Below are positions 12,473 to 21,069 of a stretch of DNA of 24,446 nt, piece after piece (within the stretch, counting starts at the first letter, position 1; each line of letters opens with the position of its first letter). The translations under genes and the position numbers were made by a program. This DNA comes from Glaciecola sp. UBA2563 (GTDB lineage: Bacteria; Pseudomonadota; Gammaproteobacteria; Enterobacterales; Alteromonadaceae), in assembly GCA_002340325.1 (NCBI GenBank), contig DDLV01000070.1, forward strand, positions 1 to 24,446. The letters are read 5' to 3'. The notes under the pieces are model-generated. The model was not told the DNA's origin. It did no database searches and saw nothing but the letters and a program-made list of their open reading frames with translations.

Positions 12473-13231
12473 ATGAAAAAATCTTTTGCAGCTAGTCTAT
12501 TTTTGATTGCTGTTAGTACTTCTTCTTCTGTGTCAGCAGACACGTTTTTAGGGGGGTACGTTGGCGCTCAAGTTTGGGATTTGGGTGTTGAAGGAGGGTT
12601 TTCAGAGTCGCAAGACATCGTCACTTTTGGGTTTGAAGACGAAACTAATTACAGTTTTTATGCTGCATTAGAACACCCAATCCCCCTTGTTCCAAATATC
12701 AAATTATCTAGAACAACTCTTGATACGCAAGGAGCGACGTCCTTAAGCAGTTCATTTAGTTTTGGTGGAGAAGTGTTCGCAGTTGACACAATACTGGATA
12801 CCACCAATGAAATAACCACGATGGATTACATCTTATATTATGAAATCCTCGATAACGATTTGGTCAGCTTTGACGTGGGTGTTAATGTAAAAGAACTTGA
12901 TGGTGATTTCGTCGTTACCGACGCTTCATCTACTCGAACAGCTTCCGACACATTTACTGGTTACGTGCCAATGGGTTACGGTCGAGCCGCTTTTGGTATT
13001 CCCGGAACAGGTCTTGGGGCTTATGTTGAGGGTAGCTTTTTATCTATCGATGATAATAGCATTGTGGATTACCAGGTAGCATTAACCTATAGCTTCATTG
13101 AGTCGCTTGCCTTAGATCTTACTCTGCAGGCTGGCTATCGTTCATTGGAATTGGATATCGAAGATATTGATGATGTATATGCTGACTTGCAGTTCGATGG
13201 TGCTTTCGTAGGGCTTGAATTCGATTTCTAA
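12473..13231 (+). CDS. Outer-membrane beta-barrel protein (TIGR04219-like)
   Basis: A 252-residue protein with a clean signal peptide (MKKSFAASLFLIAVSTSSSVSA, cleaved before DTFLGG). The mature part opens with FLGGYVGAQVWDLGVEGGF, has alternating strand pattern and ends with LQFDGAFVGLEFDF, with a C-terminal aromatic residue as needed for barrel insertion. This resembles the TIGR04219/OmpW-like barrel family. Probably an 8-strand barrel; cargo unknown. It ends the cluster that begins at the sigma-54 promoter. Confidence 0.8.
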   Translation: MKKSFAASLFLIAVSTSSSVSADTFLGGYVGAQVWDLGVEGGFSESQDIVTFGFEDETNYSFYAALEHPIPLVPNIKLSRTTLDTQGATSLSSSFSFGGEVFAVDTILDTTNEITTMDYILYYEILDNDLVSFDVGVNVKELDGDFVVTDASSTRTASDTFTGYVPMGYGRAAFGIPGTGLGAYVEGSFLSIDDNSIVDYQVALTYSFIESLALDLTLQAGYRSLELDIEDIDDVYADLQFDGAFVGLEFDF

Positions 13232-13486
13232 GGCTGATAGCGTAATTTTCACTTAAGACGTATAGGTTTTACTCACTCTTGTAGTGCATATACATAAAAT
13301 AATCTCCATTCAGTTGGTAGTTTATTTAAATAAAAATTGTGTATCGTTCATTACTTAATTGCTTATAAAGTACCCCTGGGTCTTTTCTTTCAGTACTTTC
13401 GATTATAAAAAATCAGTTTTAATTCTTTCACGTTATCAAACTTTAACGCTAATCTATGCTGCATCAACCACAATCAATTAGTTTCC

Positions 13487-15289
13487 ATGTCCGCAGATTC
13501 AAAATTCCCATTGAGTGGAGTGCTAGACACAGCACAACTCAATAAGTTAACGCAAGCGATATCAGGTCTGAGTCAACAGCAGTTGATCTGGGCGAGTGGT
13601 TATCTTGCTGGCCTTGCACAATCATCCGACTTACAAGCGGTATCGTGTGCGCCTGAAGCAACCAGCAACTCAGGCCCAATAACTATTCTCTATGGTTCAC
13701 AAACGGGCAATGCTAAGCATCTTGCGGTTGATTATTCAAAAACGTTGAATGACGCTGGTTTGACTTCCAATGTCATCTCAATGCTTGACTATAAACCACG
13801 AAAAATTAAAGACGAATCATCGCTTGTTGTGTTTGTGAGTACACATGGTGAAGGTGATGCACCGGATGACGCTGTTGAATTGCATGAGTTTCTGGCAAGT
13901 AAGAAGGCGCCAAAACTGGCTAACCTAAAGTATGCAGTAGTAGCGCTAGGTGATAGTAGCTATGAATTCTTTTGTCAGACAGGCAAAGATTTTGATGAGC
14001 GCCTACAAAAATTAGGTGGGCAACCACTCATCGAAAGACTAGATTGTGATGTGGATTATGAAACACCTGTTGCTGAGTGGACAAATAAGCTCACCGAAAT
14101 TTTAAAGGCATCTGCAGGGGCAATAGTTACAGACGAAATCGCTAATCCCCAATTGGATCCATCCGTATCTGCGGTTGAGTACACCAAACAATCCCCCTTT
14201 TCTGCAACGCTTTCTGAAGTCATTAAAATTACTGGTAGGGATTCGATAAAAGATATTCGTCACGTTGAGATATCGTTAGAGGATTCTGGAATTTCATATC
14301 AACCGGGAGATTCTTTAGGTCTTTGGTTTAGCAACGATCCATCGATAGCCGATAAAATTATTGCATCTACTCATAATGATGCTGGGGACAAAGTAGAAGT
14401 AACAGGCCAGCAAATGACGTTGCTGGAAGCACTCACCAGTAAACTAGAGCTGACGTTAAGTTACCCCGGGTTTGTAAAAGCCTACCAAGCCGCTACACAA
14501 GATCCAAAACTAGGTGAATTACTAGAAGATAGAGCGGCATTGAGAAGCTTTTTAGAGGAATGCCAAATTGTAGATATCGTCCAACAGTATCCGGCTGACA
14601 TTTCACCGCAATTACTTGTAGATGCATTGAGGCCAATCACGCCAAGACTATACTCTATTGCGTCAAGCCAAGCCGAAGTCGATGAAGAAGTGCATTTGAC
14701 AGTGGCTCACGTTGCATATGATGCTTTTGGCTTTGCGCATCAAGGTGGTGCATCTGGCTTTCTTTCGAGCCGGATACAAAGCGATGAGCAAGTGAATGTT
14801 TTTATCGAAAAAAATGACAACTTCCGTCTGCCATCTGATGATGATAAACCGATTATCATGGTTGGTCCAGGTACAGGAATTGCGCCATTTAGAGCATTTA
14901 TTCAGGAGCGCGATGCGCGTGAAGCGCAAGGTGATAACTGGTTATTTTTCGGTAACCCACATTTTACCCAAGACTTTTTGTACCAAACTGAATGGCAAAG
15001 CTACATAAAATCTGGTTTGTTAACGAAGGCAACCCTAGCATTCTCACGAGACCAAGCCGAAAAAATCTATGTTCAGGATCGTTTGTTAGAAAACGGTAAG
15101 GAAGTTTTTGCATGGTTAGAAAGAGGAGCTCATTTCTATGTTTGCGGCGATGCCACCAAAATGGCGAAGGACGTCGAATCGGCGTTGCTCACCATTATAA
15201 AAGAGCATGGCAACAAATCAGATGCTGACGCTAAAGCTTACTTAGTAGCGTTAAGAAAAGCAAAACGTTACCAGAAGGACGTGTACTAA
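13487..15289 (+). CDS. cysJ: Sulfite reductase [NADPH] flavoprotein alpha-component
   Basis: A 600-residue diflavin reductase. The flavodoxin domain holds ILYGSQTGN (67-75), STHGEGDAPDDAVELHEFL and ALGDSSYEFFCQTGKDFDE for FMN; the FAD domain has RLYSIASSQ and GGASGFLSSRI; the NADPH domain has VGPGTGIAPFRAF and YVCGDATKMAKDVE, ending in the expected aromatic RYQKDVY. It passes electrons from NADPH through FAD and FMN to the CysI heme subunit (sulfite to sulfide). First gene of cysJIH; its TAA overlaps the ATG of cysI (TAATG). No clear ribosome binding site or CysB site is evident at the start. Confidence 0.95.
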   Translation: MSADSKFPLSGVLDTAQLNKLTQAISGLSQQQLIWASGYLAGLAQSSDLQAVSCAPEATSNSGPITILYGSQTGNAKHLAVDYSKTLNDAGLTSNVISMLDYKPRKIKDESSLVVFVSTHGEGDAPDDAVELHEFLASKKAPKLANLKYAVVALGDSSYEFFCQTGKDFDERLQKLGGQPLIERLDCDVDYETPVAEWTNKLTEILKASAGAIVTDEIANPQLDPSVSAVEYTKQSPFSATLSEVIKITGRDSIKDIRHVEISLEDSGISYQPGDSLGLWFSNDPSIADKIIASTHNDAGDKVEVTGQQMTLLEALTSKLELTLSYPGFVKAYQAATQDPKLGELLEDRAALRSFLEECQIVDIVQQYPADISPQLLVDALRPITPRLYSIASSQAEVDEEVHLTVAHVAYDAFGFAHQGGASGFLSSRIQSDEQVNVFIEKNDNFRLPSDDDKPIIMVGPGTGIAPFRAFIQERDAREAQGDNWLFFGNPHFTQDFLYQTEWQSYIKSGLLTKATLAFSRDQAEKIYVQDRLLENGKEVFAWLERGAHFYVCGDATKMAKDVESALLTIIKEHGNKSDADAKAYLVALRKAKRYQKDVY

Positions 15290-17013
15290 TGAGCAATGAA
15301 CAAAATTTAGTCGTTGAGGGGAAACTTTCAGATAACGAGCGAATAAAACGTGAATCTAAGTTGTTGCGAGGGACAATAACCGAAGACCTATCAGACGACA
15401 TCACGGGTGGGTTTACCTCCGATAACTTCCAGTTGATTCGTTTTCATGGCATGTATCAACAAGATGATAGAGATATTCGCGCAGAACGTCAGAAACAAAA
15501 ACTCGAGCCACTTCACAATGTGATGTTAAGAGCTCGCTTGCCCGGCGGTGTTATTACGCCACAACAATGGTTGGTGATTGATAAGTTTGCTAAAGAACAC
15601 ACCATGTACGGCAGTATCCGCTTAACAACTCGACAAACGTTTCAGTTCCACGGTGTATTAAAGCCACATATTAAGTCAATGCACCAAACACTTAATAAGA
15701 CAGGGATAGATTCAATTGCAACTGCGGGTGATGTGAATAGGAATGTGCTTTGCACTAGTAACCCGATTGAATCGGATGTACACCAGCAGGCATGGCAGTG
15801 GGCAGCCAAGATCAGTGAGCACTTGTTACCTAAAACCAATGCATATGCAGAAGTCTGGTTAGATGGTGAAAAAGTAGATTCTACCCAAGAAGACGAACCA
15901 ATTCTGGGTACAAACTATCTTCCTCGAAAATTTAAAACAACCGTTGTTATTCCTCCACTTAATGATGTTGATGTTCATGCTAACGACCTTAACTTCGTCG
16001 CGATAGCCGAAAATGGCGAACTAATTGGGTTCAATGTTTTGGTCGGTGGCGGATTAGCAATGACACACGGCGACAAATCAACCTACCCTAGAAAAGCTGA
16101 TGACTTTGGATTTATTCCGCTGGATAAAACGTTAGATGTTGCTGCTGCAGTTGTATCAACGCAGAGAGATTGGGGAAATCGTGTCAATAGAAAAAATGCG
16201 AAAACAAAATACACACTTGAACGCGTCGGTGTGGACACTTTTAAGAAAGAAGTAGAGAAACGAGCAGGAGTTGTATTTGAAGAAACCCGCGCATACGAAT
16301 TCACGGAGCGCGGTGACCGCTTTGGTTGGGTCAAAGGTATCGATGATAAACACCATTTAACTCTGTTTATTGAAAACGGACGAATTCTTGATACTGAAGC
16401 GTCACCGATAAAAACTGGAATGCGTGAAATTGCGAAAATACATCAAGGAGATTTCAGGCTTACCGCAAACCAAAATTTGATTATTGCGGGTGTGCCAGAA
16501 GATCAAAAATCCGCAATACAAGATTTAGCTGAACAGTATGGATTAATTCACCCAACCGTCAGCAAACAGCGCCTTGATAGCATGGCGTGCGTATCGCTTC
16601 CTACTTGTCCATTAGCAATGGCAGAGGCAGAGCGTTATTTGCCTGATGCGGTGACTGAAATTGAGCAAATGTTGGCTAAATATGGCTTACCAGACGAGAG
16701 CATAATTTACAGAGTTACCGGATGTCCTAATGGTTGCGGTAGAGCCATGCTGGCTGAAATTGGTCTCGTTGGCAAAGGGCCAAACAAATATAATCTCCAC
16801 ATAGGTGGTAATCGCAATGGAACTAGAATTCCACGTATGTTTAGGGAAAACATTAGCGATGTAGAAATCATGCAAACGCTTGATGAGTTAATCAAAAAGT
16901 GGTCAGAAGAAAGGCAAGAAGGTGAAGCATTTGGTGATTACGTCGTTAGAGCAAACATCGTAGCGCCAGTTATTAACTCAGCAGAGGACTTTTACGATGC
17001 AAGTGTCAGCTAA
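15289..17013 (+). CDS. cysI: Sulfite reductase [NADPH] hemoprotein beta-component
   Basis: A 574-residue siroheme/[4Fe-4S] subunit. The cluster-ligating cysteines are at residues 434, 440, 479 and 483 (ACVSLPTCPL and TGCPNGCGR), the spacing of the E. coli enzyme. Arg/Lys-rich sulfite-binding motifs LTTRQTFQFHG and SVKRGDRFGW-like segments are also present. It performs the six-electron reduction of sulfite to sulfide. AAGGA precedes the ATG, which overlaps the cysJ stop; its end overlaps cysH by 17 bp, so the operon is translationally coupled. Confidence 0.96.
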   Translation: MSNEQNLVVEGKLSDNERIKRESKLLRGTITEDLSDDITGGFTSDNFQLIRFHGMYQQDDRDIRAERQKQKLEPLHNVMLRARLPGGVITPQQWLVIDKFAKEHTMYGSIRLTTRQTFQFHGVLKPHIKSMHQTLNKTGIDSIATAGDVNRNVLCTSNPIESDVHQQAWQWAAKISEHLLPKTNAYAEVWLDGEKVDSTQEDEPILGTNYLPRKFKTTVVIPPLNDVDVHANDLNFVAIAENGELIGFNVLVGGGLAMTHGDKSTYPRKADDFGFIPLDKTLDVAAAVVSTQRDWGNRVNRKNAKTKYTLERVGVDTFKKEVEKRAGVVFEETRAYEFTERGDRFGWVKGIDDKHHLTLFIENGRILDTEASPIKTGMREIAKIHQGDFRLTANQNLIIAGVPEDQKSAIQDLAEQYGLIHPTVSKQRLDSMACVSLPTCPLAMAEAERYLPDAVTEIEQMLAKYGLPDESIIYRVTGCPNGCGRAMLAEIGLVGKGPNKYNLHIGGNRNGTRIPRMFRENISDVEIMQTLDELIKKWSEERQEGEAFGDYVVRANIVAPVINSAEDFYDASVS

Positions 17014-17749
17014 CAAAGTAACCGAGCCCGTTATAGAAAAGTCATTGTCGAGCGATCTTTCACTCGAAAATGCATTACTGGAAAGGTATTCACCAACACA
17101 GCGAATCGAGTGGGCCCTTGAGAATTTGCCATCTCAACATGTGGTTTCTTCAAGTTTTGGTGCTCAATCTGCGGTAATGTTGCACCTTGTCAACGAAGTT
17201 GCACCTGGAATACCCGTTGTATTGACGGACACAGGCTACTTGTTTCAAGAAACCTATAAGTTTATTGACACTTTGGTAGATCGATTCAACCTAAACCTTT
17301 GTGTATATCGTGCAGACTTTTCCCCTGCTTGGCAAGAAGCTCGTTTTGGTAAGCTTTGGGAACAAGGGGTTGAAGGAATAGAAAAATATAATCAGCTAAA
17401 CAAAGTGGAACCCATGAAAAGAGCATTAGAGGATTTAAATGCTCAAACTTGGTTTGCAGGATTGCGACGTTCTCAGTCTAATTCGCGTTCTGAGTTAAGC
17501 GTGCTACAAAAACAGGCTGGCCGATTTAAAGTGCATCCAATCATTGATCAAACCAATAAACAGCTACATGAATATATGCAACGACATGAGCTGCCGTATA
17601 ACCCCTTATGGGATCTTGGATATGTGTCGATAGGAGATTGGCATACGACTAGAACACTTGAAGACGGAATGACCGAAGAAGATACTAGATTCTTCGGTCT
17701 CAAGCGAGAATGTGGATTGCATGAGTTTGATGATGGTGATGGTATTTAA
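16997..17749 (+). CDS. cysH: PAPS reductase (thioredoxin-dependent)
   Basis: A 250-residue protein with SSSFGAQSAVMLHLV (PP-loop type SSFGxQS), TDTGYLFQETYKFID, WFAGLRRSQSNSR and a C-terminal KRECGLHE with the catalytic cysteine at 239. The extra Cys-Cys motifs of iron-sulfur APS reductases are absent, so this is the PAPS-specific form that reduces PAPS to sulfite, feeding CysJI. It starts inside cysI with AGAGGA upstream. Confidence 0.95.
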   Translation: MQVSANKVTEPVIEKSLSSDLSLENALLERYSPTQRIEWALENLPSQHVVSSSFGAQSAVMLHLVNEVAPGIPVVLTDTGYLFQETYKFIDTLVDRFNLNLCVYRADFSPAWQEARFGKLWEQGVEGIEKYNQLNKVEPMKRALEDLNAQTWFAGLRRSQSNSRSELSVLQKQAGRFKVHPIIDQTNKQLHEYMQRHELPYNPLWDLGYVSIGDWHTTRTLEDGMTEEDTRFFGLKRECGLHEFDDGDGI

Positions 17750-17766
17750 ACTGTTTACGTATTCGC

Positions 17767-18381
17767 TTATTCAGGACGACTTAGCGATAAAACGTCTGTA
17801 ATTGAAGAATATTCACTTGACCCAAGCCTTGCTAGCGGGTTTATCTTTGACGCGTCAAACTTATCTCTACCCTTTGAGTCTTTTGTGACGACGTTCTCGG
17901 ACACAAACATATTGTAAATTTCCATAAAAATAAGCGTTTGAGGCGCATTTCCAATCTTAATAACATCATAAACTGTGCAATTAAATGCAATAGGACACGT
18001 TGATATGCGCGGTAACTCAAATAATGACTGCGTCGTTAGATCTTCGCTTATCTCATCCAGTTCAGATTTTCCATAAGGTAAAGTTGCGGCAGAAGCCGTT
18101 ACATCTTGAGCGTGTTCTACAGACGGAATGTGAACAACACATGGATTCCCTTTTTGAAGATTTTGGCTAGTGTCTTTAACATCACCCGTTGGTTTTTTAC
18201 CAACAGAAATCATTAGCAATGGCGGATCGCTGCACACGGCATTGAAGTAAGAAAATGGCGCTAGATTGAGAGAAGCATCTGAGTTTTTACTAAGAACCCA
18301 AGCGATTGGCCTCGGGATCACAGTTTGTGTCATAAAGTGATATCGTTTTGAAGGTGACAGCGTTGAAAAGTCTAGTTCCAT
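17767..18381 (-). CDS. Flavin reductase-like (FMN-binding split barrel) protein
   Basis: A 204-residue protein with the flavin-reductase split-barrel pattern: VIPRPIAWVLSKNSDASLNL, APFSYFNAVCSDPPLLMISV, then KDTSQNLQKG and a C-terminal LARLGSSEYSSI. This family (PF01613) binds FMN; members reduce flavin with NAD(P)H or simply bind it. It runs tail to tail with cysH (17-bp gap) and is probably not part of that operon. Substrate unknown. Confidence 0.85.
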   Translation of the reverse strand: MELDFSTLSPSKRYHFMTQTVIPRPIAWVLSKNSDASLNLAPFSYFNAVCSDPPLLMISVGKKPTGDVKDTSQNLQKGNPCVVHIPSVEHAQDVTASAATLPYGKSELDEISEDLTTQSLFELPRISTCPIAFNCTVYDVIKIGNAPQTLIFMEIYNMFVSENVVTKDSKGRDKFDASKINPLARLGSSEYSSITDVLSLSRPE

Positions 18382-18616
18382 AAAAGAATCTTATTGATCA
18401 CTGGAGTTCTGAGTATACCAATAAATGCCTAATACGTTGTATTGCTTTTGGGCGCATTTTTGCATCTTTAGAGGAACGGGATATTGAAACGAAATGAATG
18501 AACAAGTGTAGTCGTATGCCTTTTTAACGTCGTTTTGCATTTACTTTTTAAGCGATAAAAATATATGCCGATATCCCCTTCGTAATATTACTGATTGTCA
18601 TGGTAAATTCAATTTA

Positions 18617-18635
18617 CTGTCATATAAATGTAACA
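18617..18635 (+). promoter_or_regulatory. Pho-box-like element
   Basis: CTGTCATATAAATGTAACA closely resembles the PhoB box (CTGTCAT, 4 AT-rich bases, CTGTCAC/A-type). A second TTGTCATGG half-site lies just upstream, near 18596. The spacing to the -10 at 18674 is longer than at classical PhoB promoters, so activation by PhoB is uncertain. Confidence 0.4.
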
Positions 18636-18651
18636 TTACTATGAGTGAAAA

Positions 18652-18679
18652 TTGACTTTGTCTTATAAAAAGTTATAAT
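18652..18679 (+). promoter_or_regulatory. Sigma-70 promoter for small secreted protein
   Basis: TTGACT (18652-18657), 16-bp spacer, TATAAT (18674-18679); near-consensus and ~35 bp before the ATG. Expected to give strong transcription. Confidence 0.7.
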
Positions 18680-18714
18680 TATTAGTAAATTAAAAACGAA
18701 ATAAGGGGAAATGT

Positions 18715-19035
18715 ATGAAAAGATTTATGGCTGTCATAACTCTTTCTTTGTTGTCTTTTTCTATCCTTGCCGCTGATGATAGCGCGAAAATCAAAAATAG
18801 TTTTTCGTGTATGGACAAAGAAACATTTGAAGTGGATGCAGCATGTATCAGTTCAACGATAGAGATGAGTGACAAATTCGCAATAAACCAAGCGGATCTG
18901 TATAAAAAAGCATCACAACCAGGCGATTACGTGATGGCGACGCTGTTAATGGATCCAGAGACGTTAAATATAACTGTGATCGGTCATACAGATAAAGAGC
19001 GAACACCAGTAGCTGCACTTTCTGTTGATAGATAA
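18715..19035 (+). CDS. Small secreted protein with two cysteines
   Basis: A 106-residue protein with an AAGGGGA ribosome binding site. The signal peptide (MKRFMAVITLSLLSFSILA) is cleaved near residue 19. The mature ~87 residues have Cys at 32 and 44, likely a disulfide in the periplasm. Strong promoter, Pho-box-like element and a perfect terminator frame it as an isolated, probably highly expressed gene. No family recognised. Confidence 0.7.
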   Translation: MKRFMAVITLSLLSFSILAADDSAKIKNSFSCMDKETFEVDAACISSTIEMSDKFAINQADLYKKASQPGDYVMATLLMDPETLNITVIGHTDKERTPVAALSVDR

Positions 19036-19043
19036 AGGACACT

Positions 19044-19083
19044 AAAAAGCCCTCAATGCTACTAGTAGCATTGAGGGCTTTTT
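19044..19083. terminator. Strong terminator (perfect 40-bp palindrome)
   Basis: AAAAAGCCCTCAATGCTACT followed at once by its exact complement, GC-rich in the middle with A and T runs at the ends: a bidirectional terminator. It ends the secreted protein gene; the loop would be CTAG or slightly larger. Confidence 0.9.
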
Positions 19084-19151
19084 CATTTTTAGATTTTGCA
19101 AAAAACTATGGCTTAAAACTTTAAAGATTCTTTTTTGCTCATAATGATTAT

Positions 19152-20291
19152 CTATGCCAGTGCTTGTTTGTCTGCCATATAATGTGAATACATAATTTGC
19201 CATTTTTGTTGTTGTAATTGGAAGCTATGTTTTAGCTCCTTGCACTTAAAATCTAAATCAAAGCGTTCGTATTTCTTAGTCAGTTTTACTTTCTTAATTG
19301 CCATAAAACGTTTTTTGACTGAATAATACTCAGTCATTTTTTGAACGAGCAAGTCATATTCATGTTGCATTCTCGTCAAGATCTCATCTGCGTTAGCCAT
19401 ATTAACTAAAGAAGTTTTGGCATTCTTTAGCTGCATTTCATACTTAGCCTTATCAATTCTCTCTTCGGTGGCTCGGCGCAAATTCCTAGTCAGCCCCAAA
19501 AAAGACAAAGTTTTGATTAGCCATTTTGTTGGGTCGAACTGCCACCACTTGACGCCATTTCTATAGTCGTATTCAAAAATATGATGGAAATTATGATACC
19601 CTTCGCCAAAAGTAAATAGTGCTAGAACGCCGTTGTCCCTCGCTGTATTTTTGTCAGTGTATGGACGCTTGCCCCAGAGGTGAGCCAGTGAGTTGATAAA
19701 GAAAGTGACATGATGAACCAAGACGAGTCTGCATACGCCTGCTATTAGGATCATTCCGAAAATATCACCGTTTAACCAGCCAAGCAGTCCGGTTATTCCA
19801 AAATTAGCTACTAATACAATTGCTAGATAATGCTTGTGTTGCCACATTACTATTTTGTCTTTTTGGAGGTCTTTGCAATTCGAGTAGTCAGAATAACGTT
19901 CTGCTTGATATTCCCTTAACATCCATCCGATGTGAGAGTACCAAAAACCTTTCTGGGCGGAATAGGGATCTTTTTCGTTAACATCAACGTGGCGATGATG
20001 AACGCGGTGGTCACTTGCCCAATGCAATATGCTGTTTTGCACAGCCATTGCACCGCCGATAGAAAGCACAAGTCGGACTATCCAATGAGCATCATAGCTC
20101 TTGTGAGACCATAGCCGATGGTAACCAGCTGTTATTGACATGCCAGTAAAGAAAAAGAGAAATATTGCCGCAGCAATTTCAAAAACATCAACGCCATGTG
20201 TCCAAATCCAAAGGGGTGTAGCCACAACTGCAAGACCAGTGGTCACGAGAAAAACGATAATAGTTAGAGGAATAAGAGGTGGATTTTTCAA
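19152..20291 (-). CDS. Acyl-CoA/acyl-lipid delta-9 type fatty acid desaturase
   Basis: A 379-residue integral membrane desaturase. The three histidine clusters are intact: H58-RLWS-H63, H95-RV-HH99 and H233-NF-HH237 (in GEGYHNFHHIFEYD). Membrane spans lie near 8-30, 40-55, 75-90, 155-170 and 175-200. The C-terminal ~120 residues are charged and helical, longer than in short bacterial forms. The only available start is TTG at 20289-20291, since a stop lies just upstream in frame. It introduces a cis double bond using O2 and electrons. Divergent from fabR, with a FabR operator between, so membrane-fluidity control is likely. Confidence 0.9.
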   Translation of the reverse strand: MKNPPLIPLTIIVFLVTTGLAVVATPLWIWTHGVDVFEIAAAIFLFFFTGMSITAGYHRLWSHKSYDAHWIVRLVLSIGGAMAVQNSILHWASDHRVHHRHVDVNEKDPYSAQKGFWYSHIGWMLREYQAERYSDYSNCKDLQKDKIVMWQHKHYLAIVLVANFGITGLLGWLNGDIFGMILIAGVCRLVLVHHVTFFINSLAHLWGKRPYTDKNTARDNGVLALFTFGEGYHNFHHIFEYDYRNGVKWWQFDPTKWLIKTLSFLGLTRNLRRATEERIDKAKYEMQLKNAKTSLVNMANADEILTRMQHEYDLLVQKMTEYYSVKKRFMAIKKVKLTKKYERFDLDFKCKELKHSFQLQQQKWQIMYSHYMADKQALA

Positions 20292-20314
20292 TTCAGTACT
20301 TCACTTTTGTTTCA

Positions 20315-20330
20315 GCGTACAACTGTACGC
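20315..20330. promoter_or_regulatory. FabR-type operator
   Basis: GCGTACA-AC-TGTACGC is a perfect dyad matching the GCGTAC-type palindrome bound by FabR near E. coli fabA/fabB. It sits 24 bp upstream of the desaturase start, between the desaturase and fabR, and can control the desaturase and possibly fabR itself. Confidence 0.7.
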
Positions 20331-20403
20331 AAATTTATCGTTTTGTGTTATCAAACACAAGGAATAATTGAACTTAACGACTAACTTATGTAACTATTCA
20401 ATT

Positions 20404-21012
20404 ATGAATAGACAACAGCAAAAACTTCAGACACGTCAACGAATTGTGTCATCAGCTTTTCAACTCTTGGACGAAAACAAGAGCCTTACAGCTATTAGTC
20501 TTAGGGAGGTTGCTAGAGCAGCCAATATTGCTCCCACTTCATTTTATCGACACTTTTCAGACATAAATGAACTTGGTTTGACCTTAGTCGATGAAGCTGG
20601 ACTTACGTTAAGACAGTTAATGCGACAAGCGCGAAAACGCATAGAAGGTGGCGGTAGTGTAATCGGCATATCGGTAGATACATTCATGGAATTTATCGTC
20701 AACAACAGAAATGTTTTTCGGGTGCTGCTAAGGGAACATACAGGGACTTCGTTTGCGTTTCGCATGGCTGTGATGAGAGAAATTCAGCATTTTACCAACG
20801 AGTTAGCAGATTACATTATCGGAACGTTAGAGTTACCTAGTCATGTTGCCCATATGCAAGCAGAAGCGATGGTGAAGCTTGTCTTTAGTGCTGGTGCTGA
20901 GGCACTCGATTCTGATCACAAGGAGATTAAGGCGATATCTGAAAGAGTAAAAATACAGTTACGCTTCGTCCAGCTTGGGGCAGTTGAGTATTCAACCTCT
21001 CGAACCAAATGA
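20404..21012 (+). CDS. fabR: Unsaturated fatty acid biosynthesis repressor (TetR family)
   Basis: The start at ATG 20404 (MNRQQQKLQTRQRI, 202 residues) fits the family better than a TTG at 20368. It is close to E. coli FabR along the length: HTH SLREVARAANIAPTSFYRHF, then NELGLTLVDEAGLTLRQLMRQARKR, GGSV, STFMEFI-like VDTFMEFIVNNRNVFRVLLRE, and MQAEAMVKLVFSAGAEALD. FabR senses the balance of unsaturated to saturated acyl chains and represses unsaturation genes. Here it faces a desaturase rather than fabA/fabB, an arrangement like Pseudomonas DesT-desB. trmA follows convergently, as the same two genes are neighbours in E. coli. Confidence 0.93.
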   Translation: MNRQQQKLQTRQRIVSSAFQLLDENKSLTAISLREVARAANIAPTSFYRHFSDINELGLTLVDEAGLTLRQLMRQARKRIEGGGSVIGISVDTFMEFIVNNRNVFRVLLREHTGTSFAFRMAVMREIQHFTNELADYIIGTLELPSHVAHMQAEAMVKLVFSAGAEALDSDHKEIKAISERVKIQLRFVQLGAVEYSTSRTK

Positions 21013-21069
21013 CCAAATAATGGCTCTTAGATTATAGGATGCTTAAAACCCATATTTTTGCCAGGTACA

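Larger units (their letters stand above)
18382..18714. other. Intergenic control region (333 bp)
   Basis: Divergent upstream region of the flavin-reductase gene (minus) and the secreted protein gene (plus). It holds a Pho-box-like element and a sigma-70 promoter for the rightward gene (separate entries). The left half has no ORF or repeat I can identify. Confidence 0.5.
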
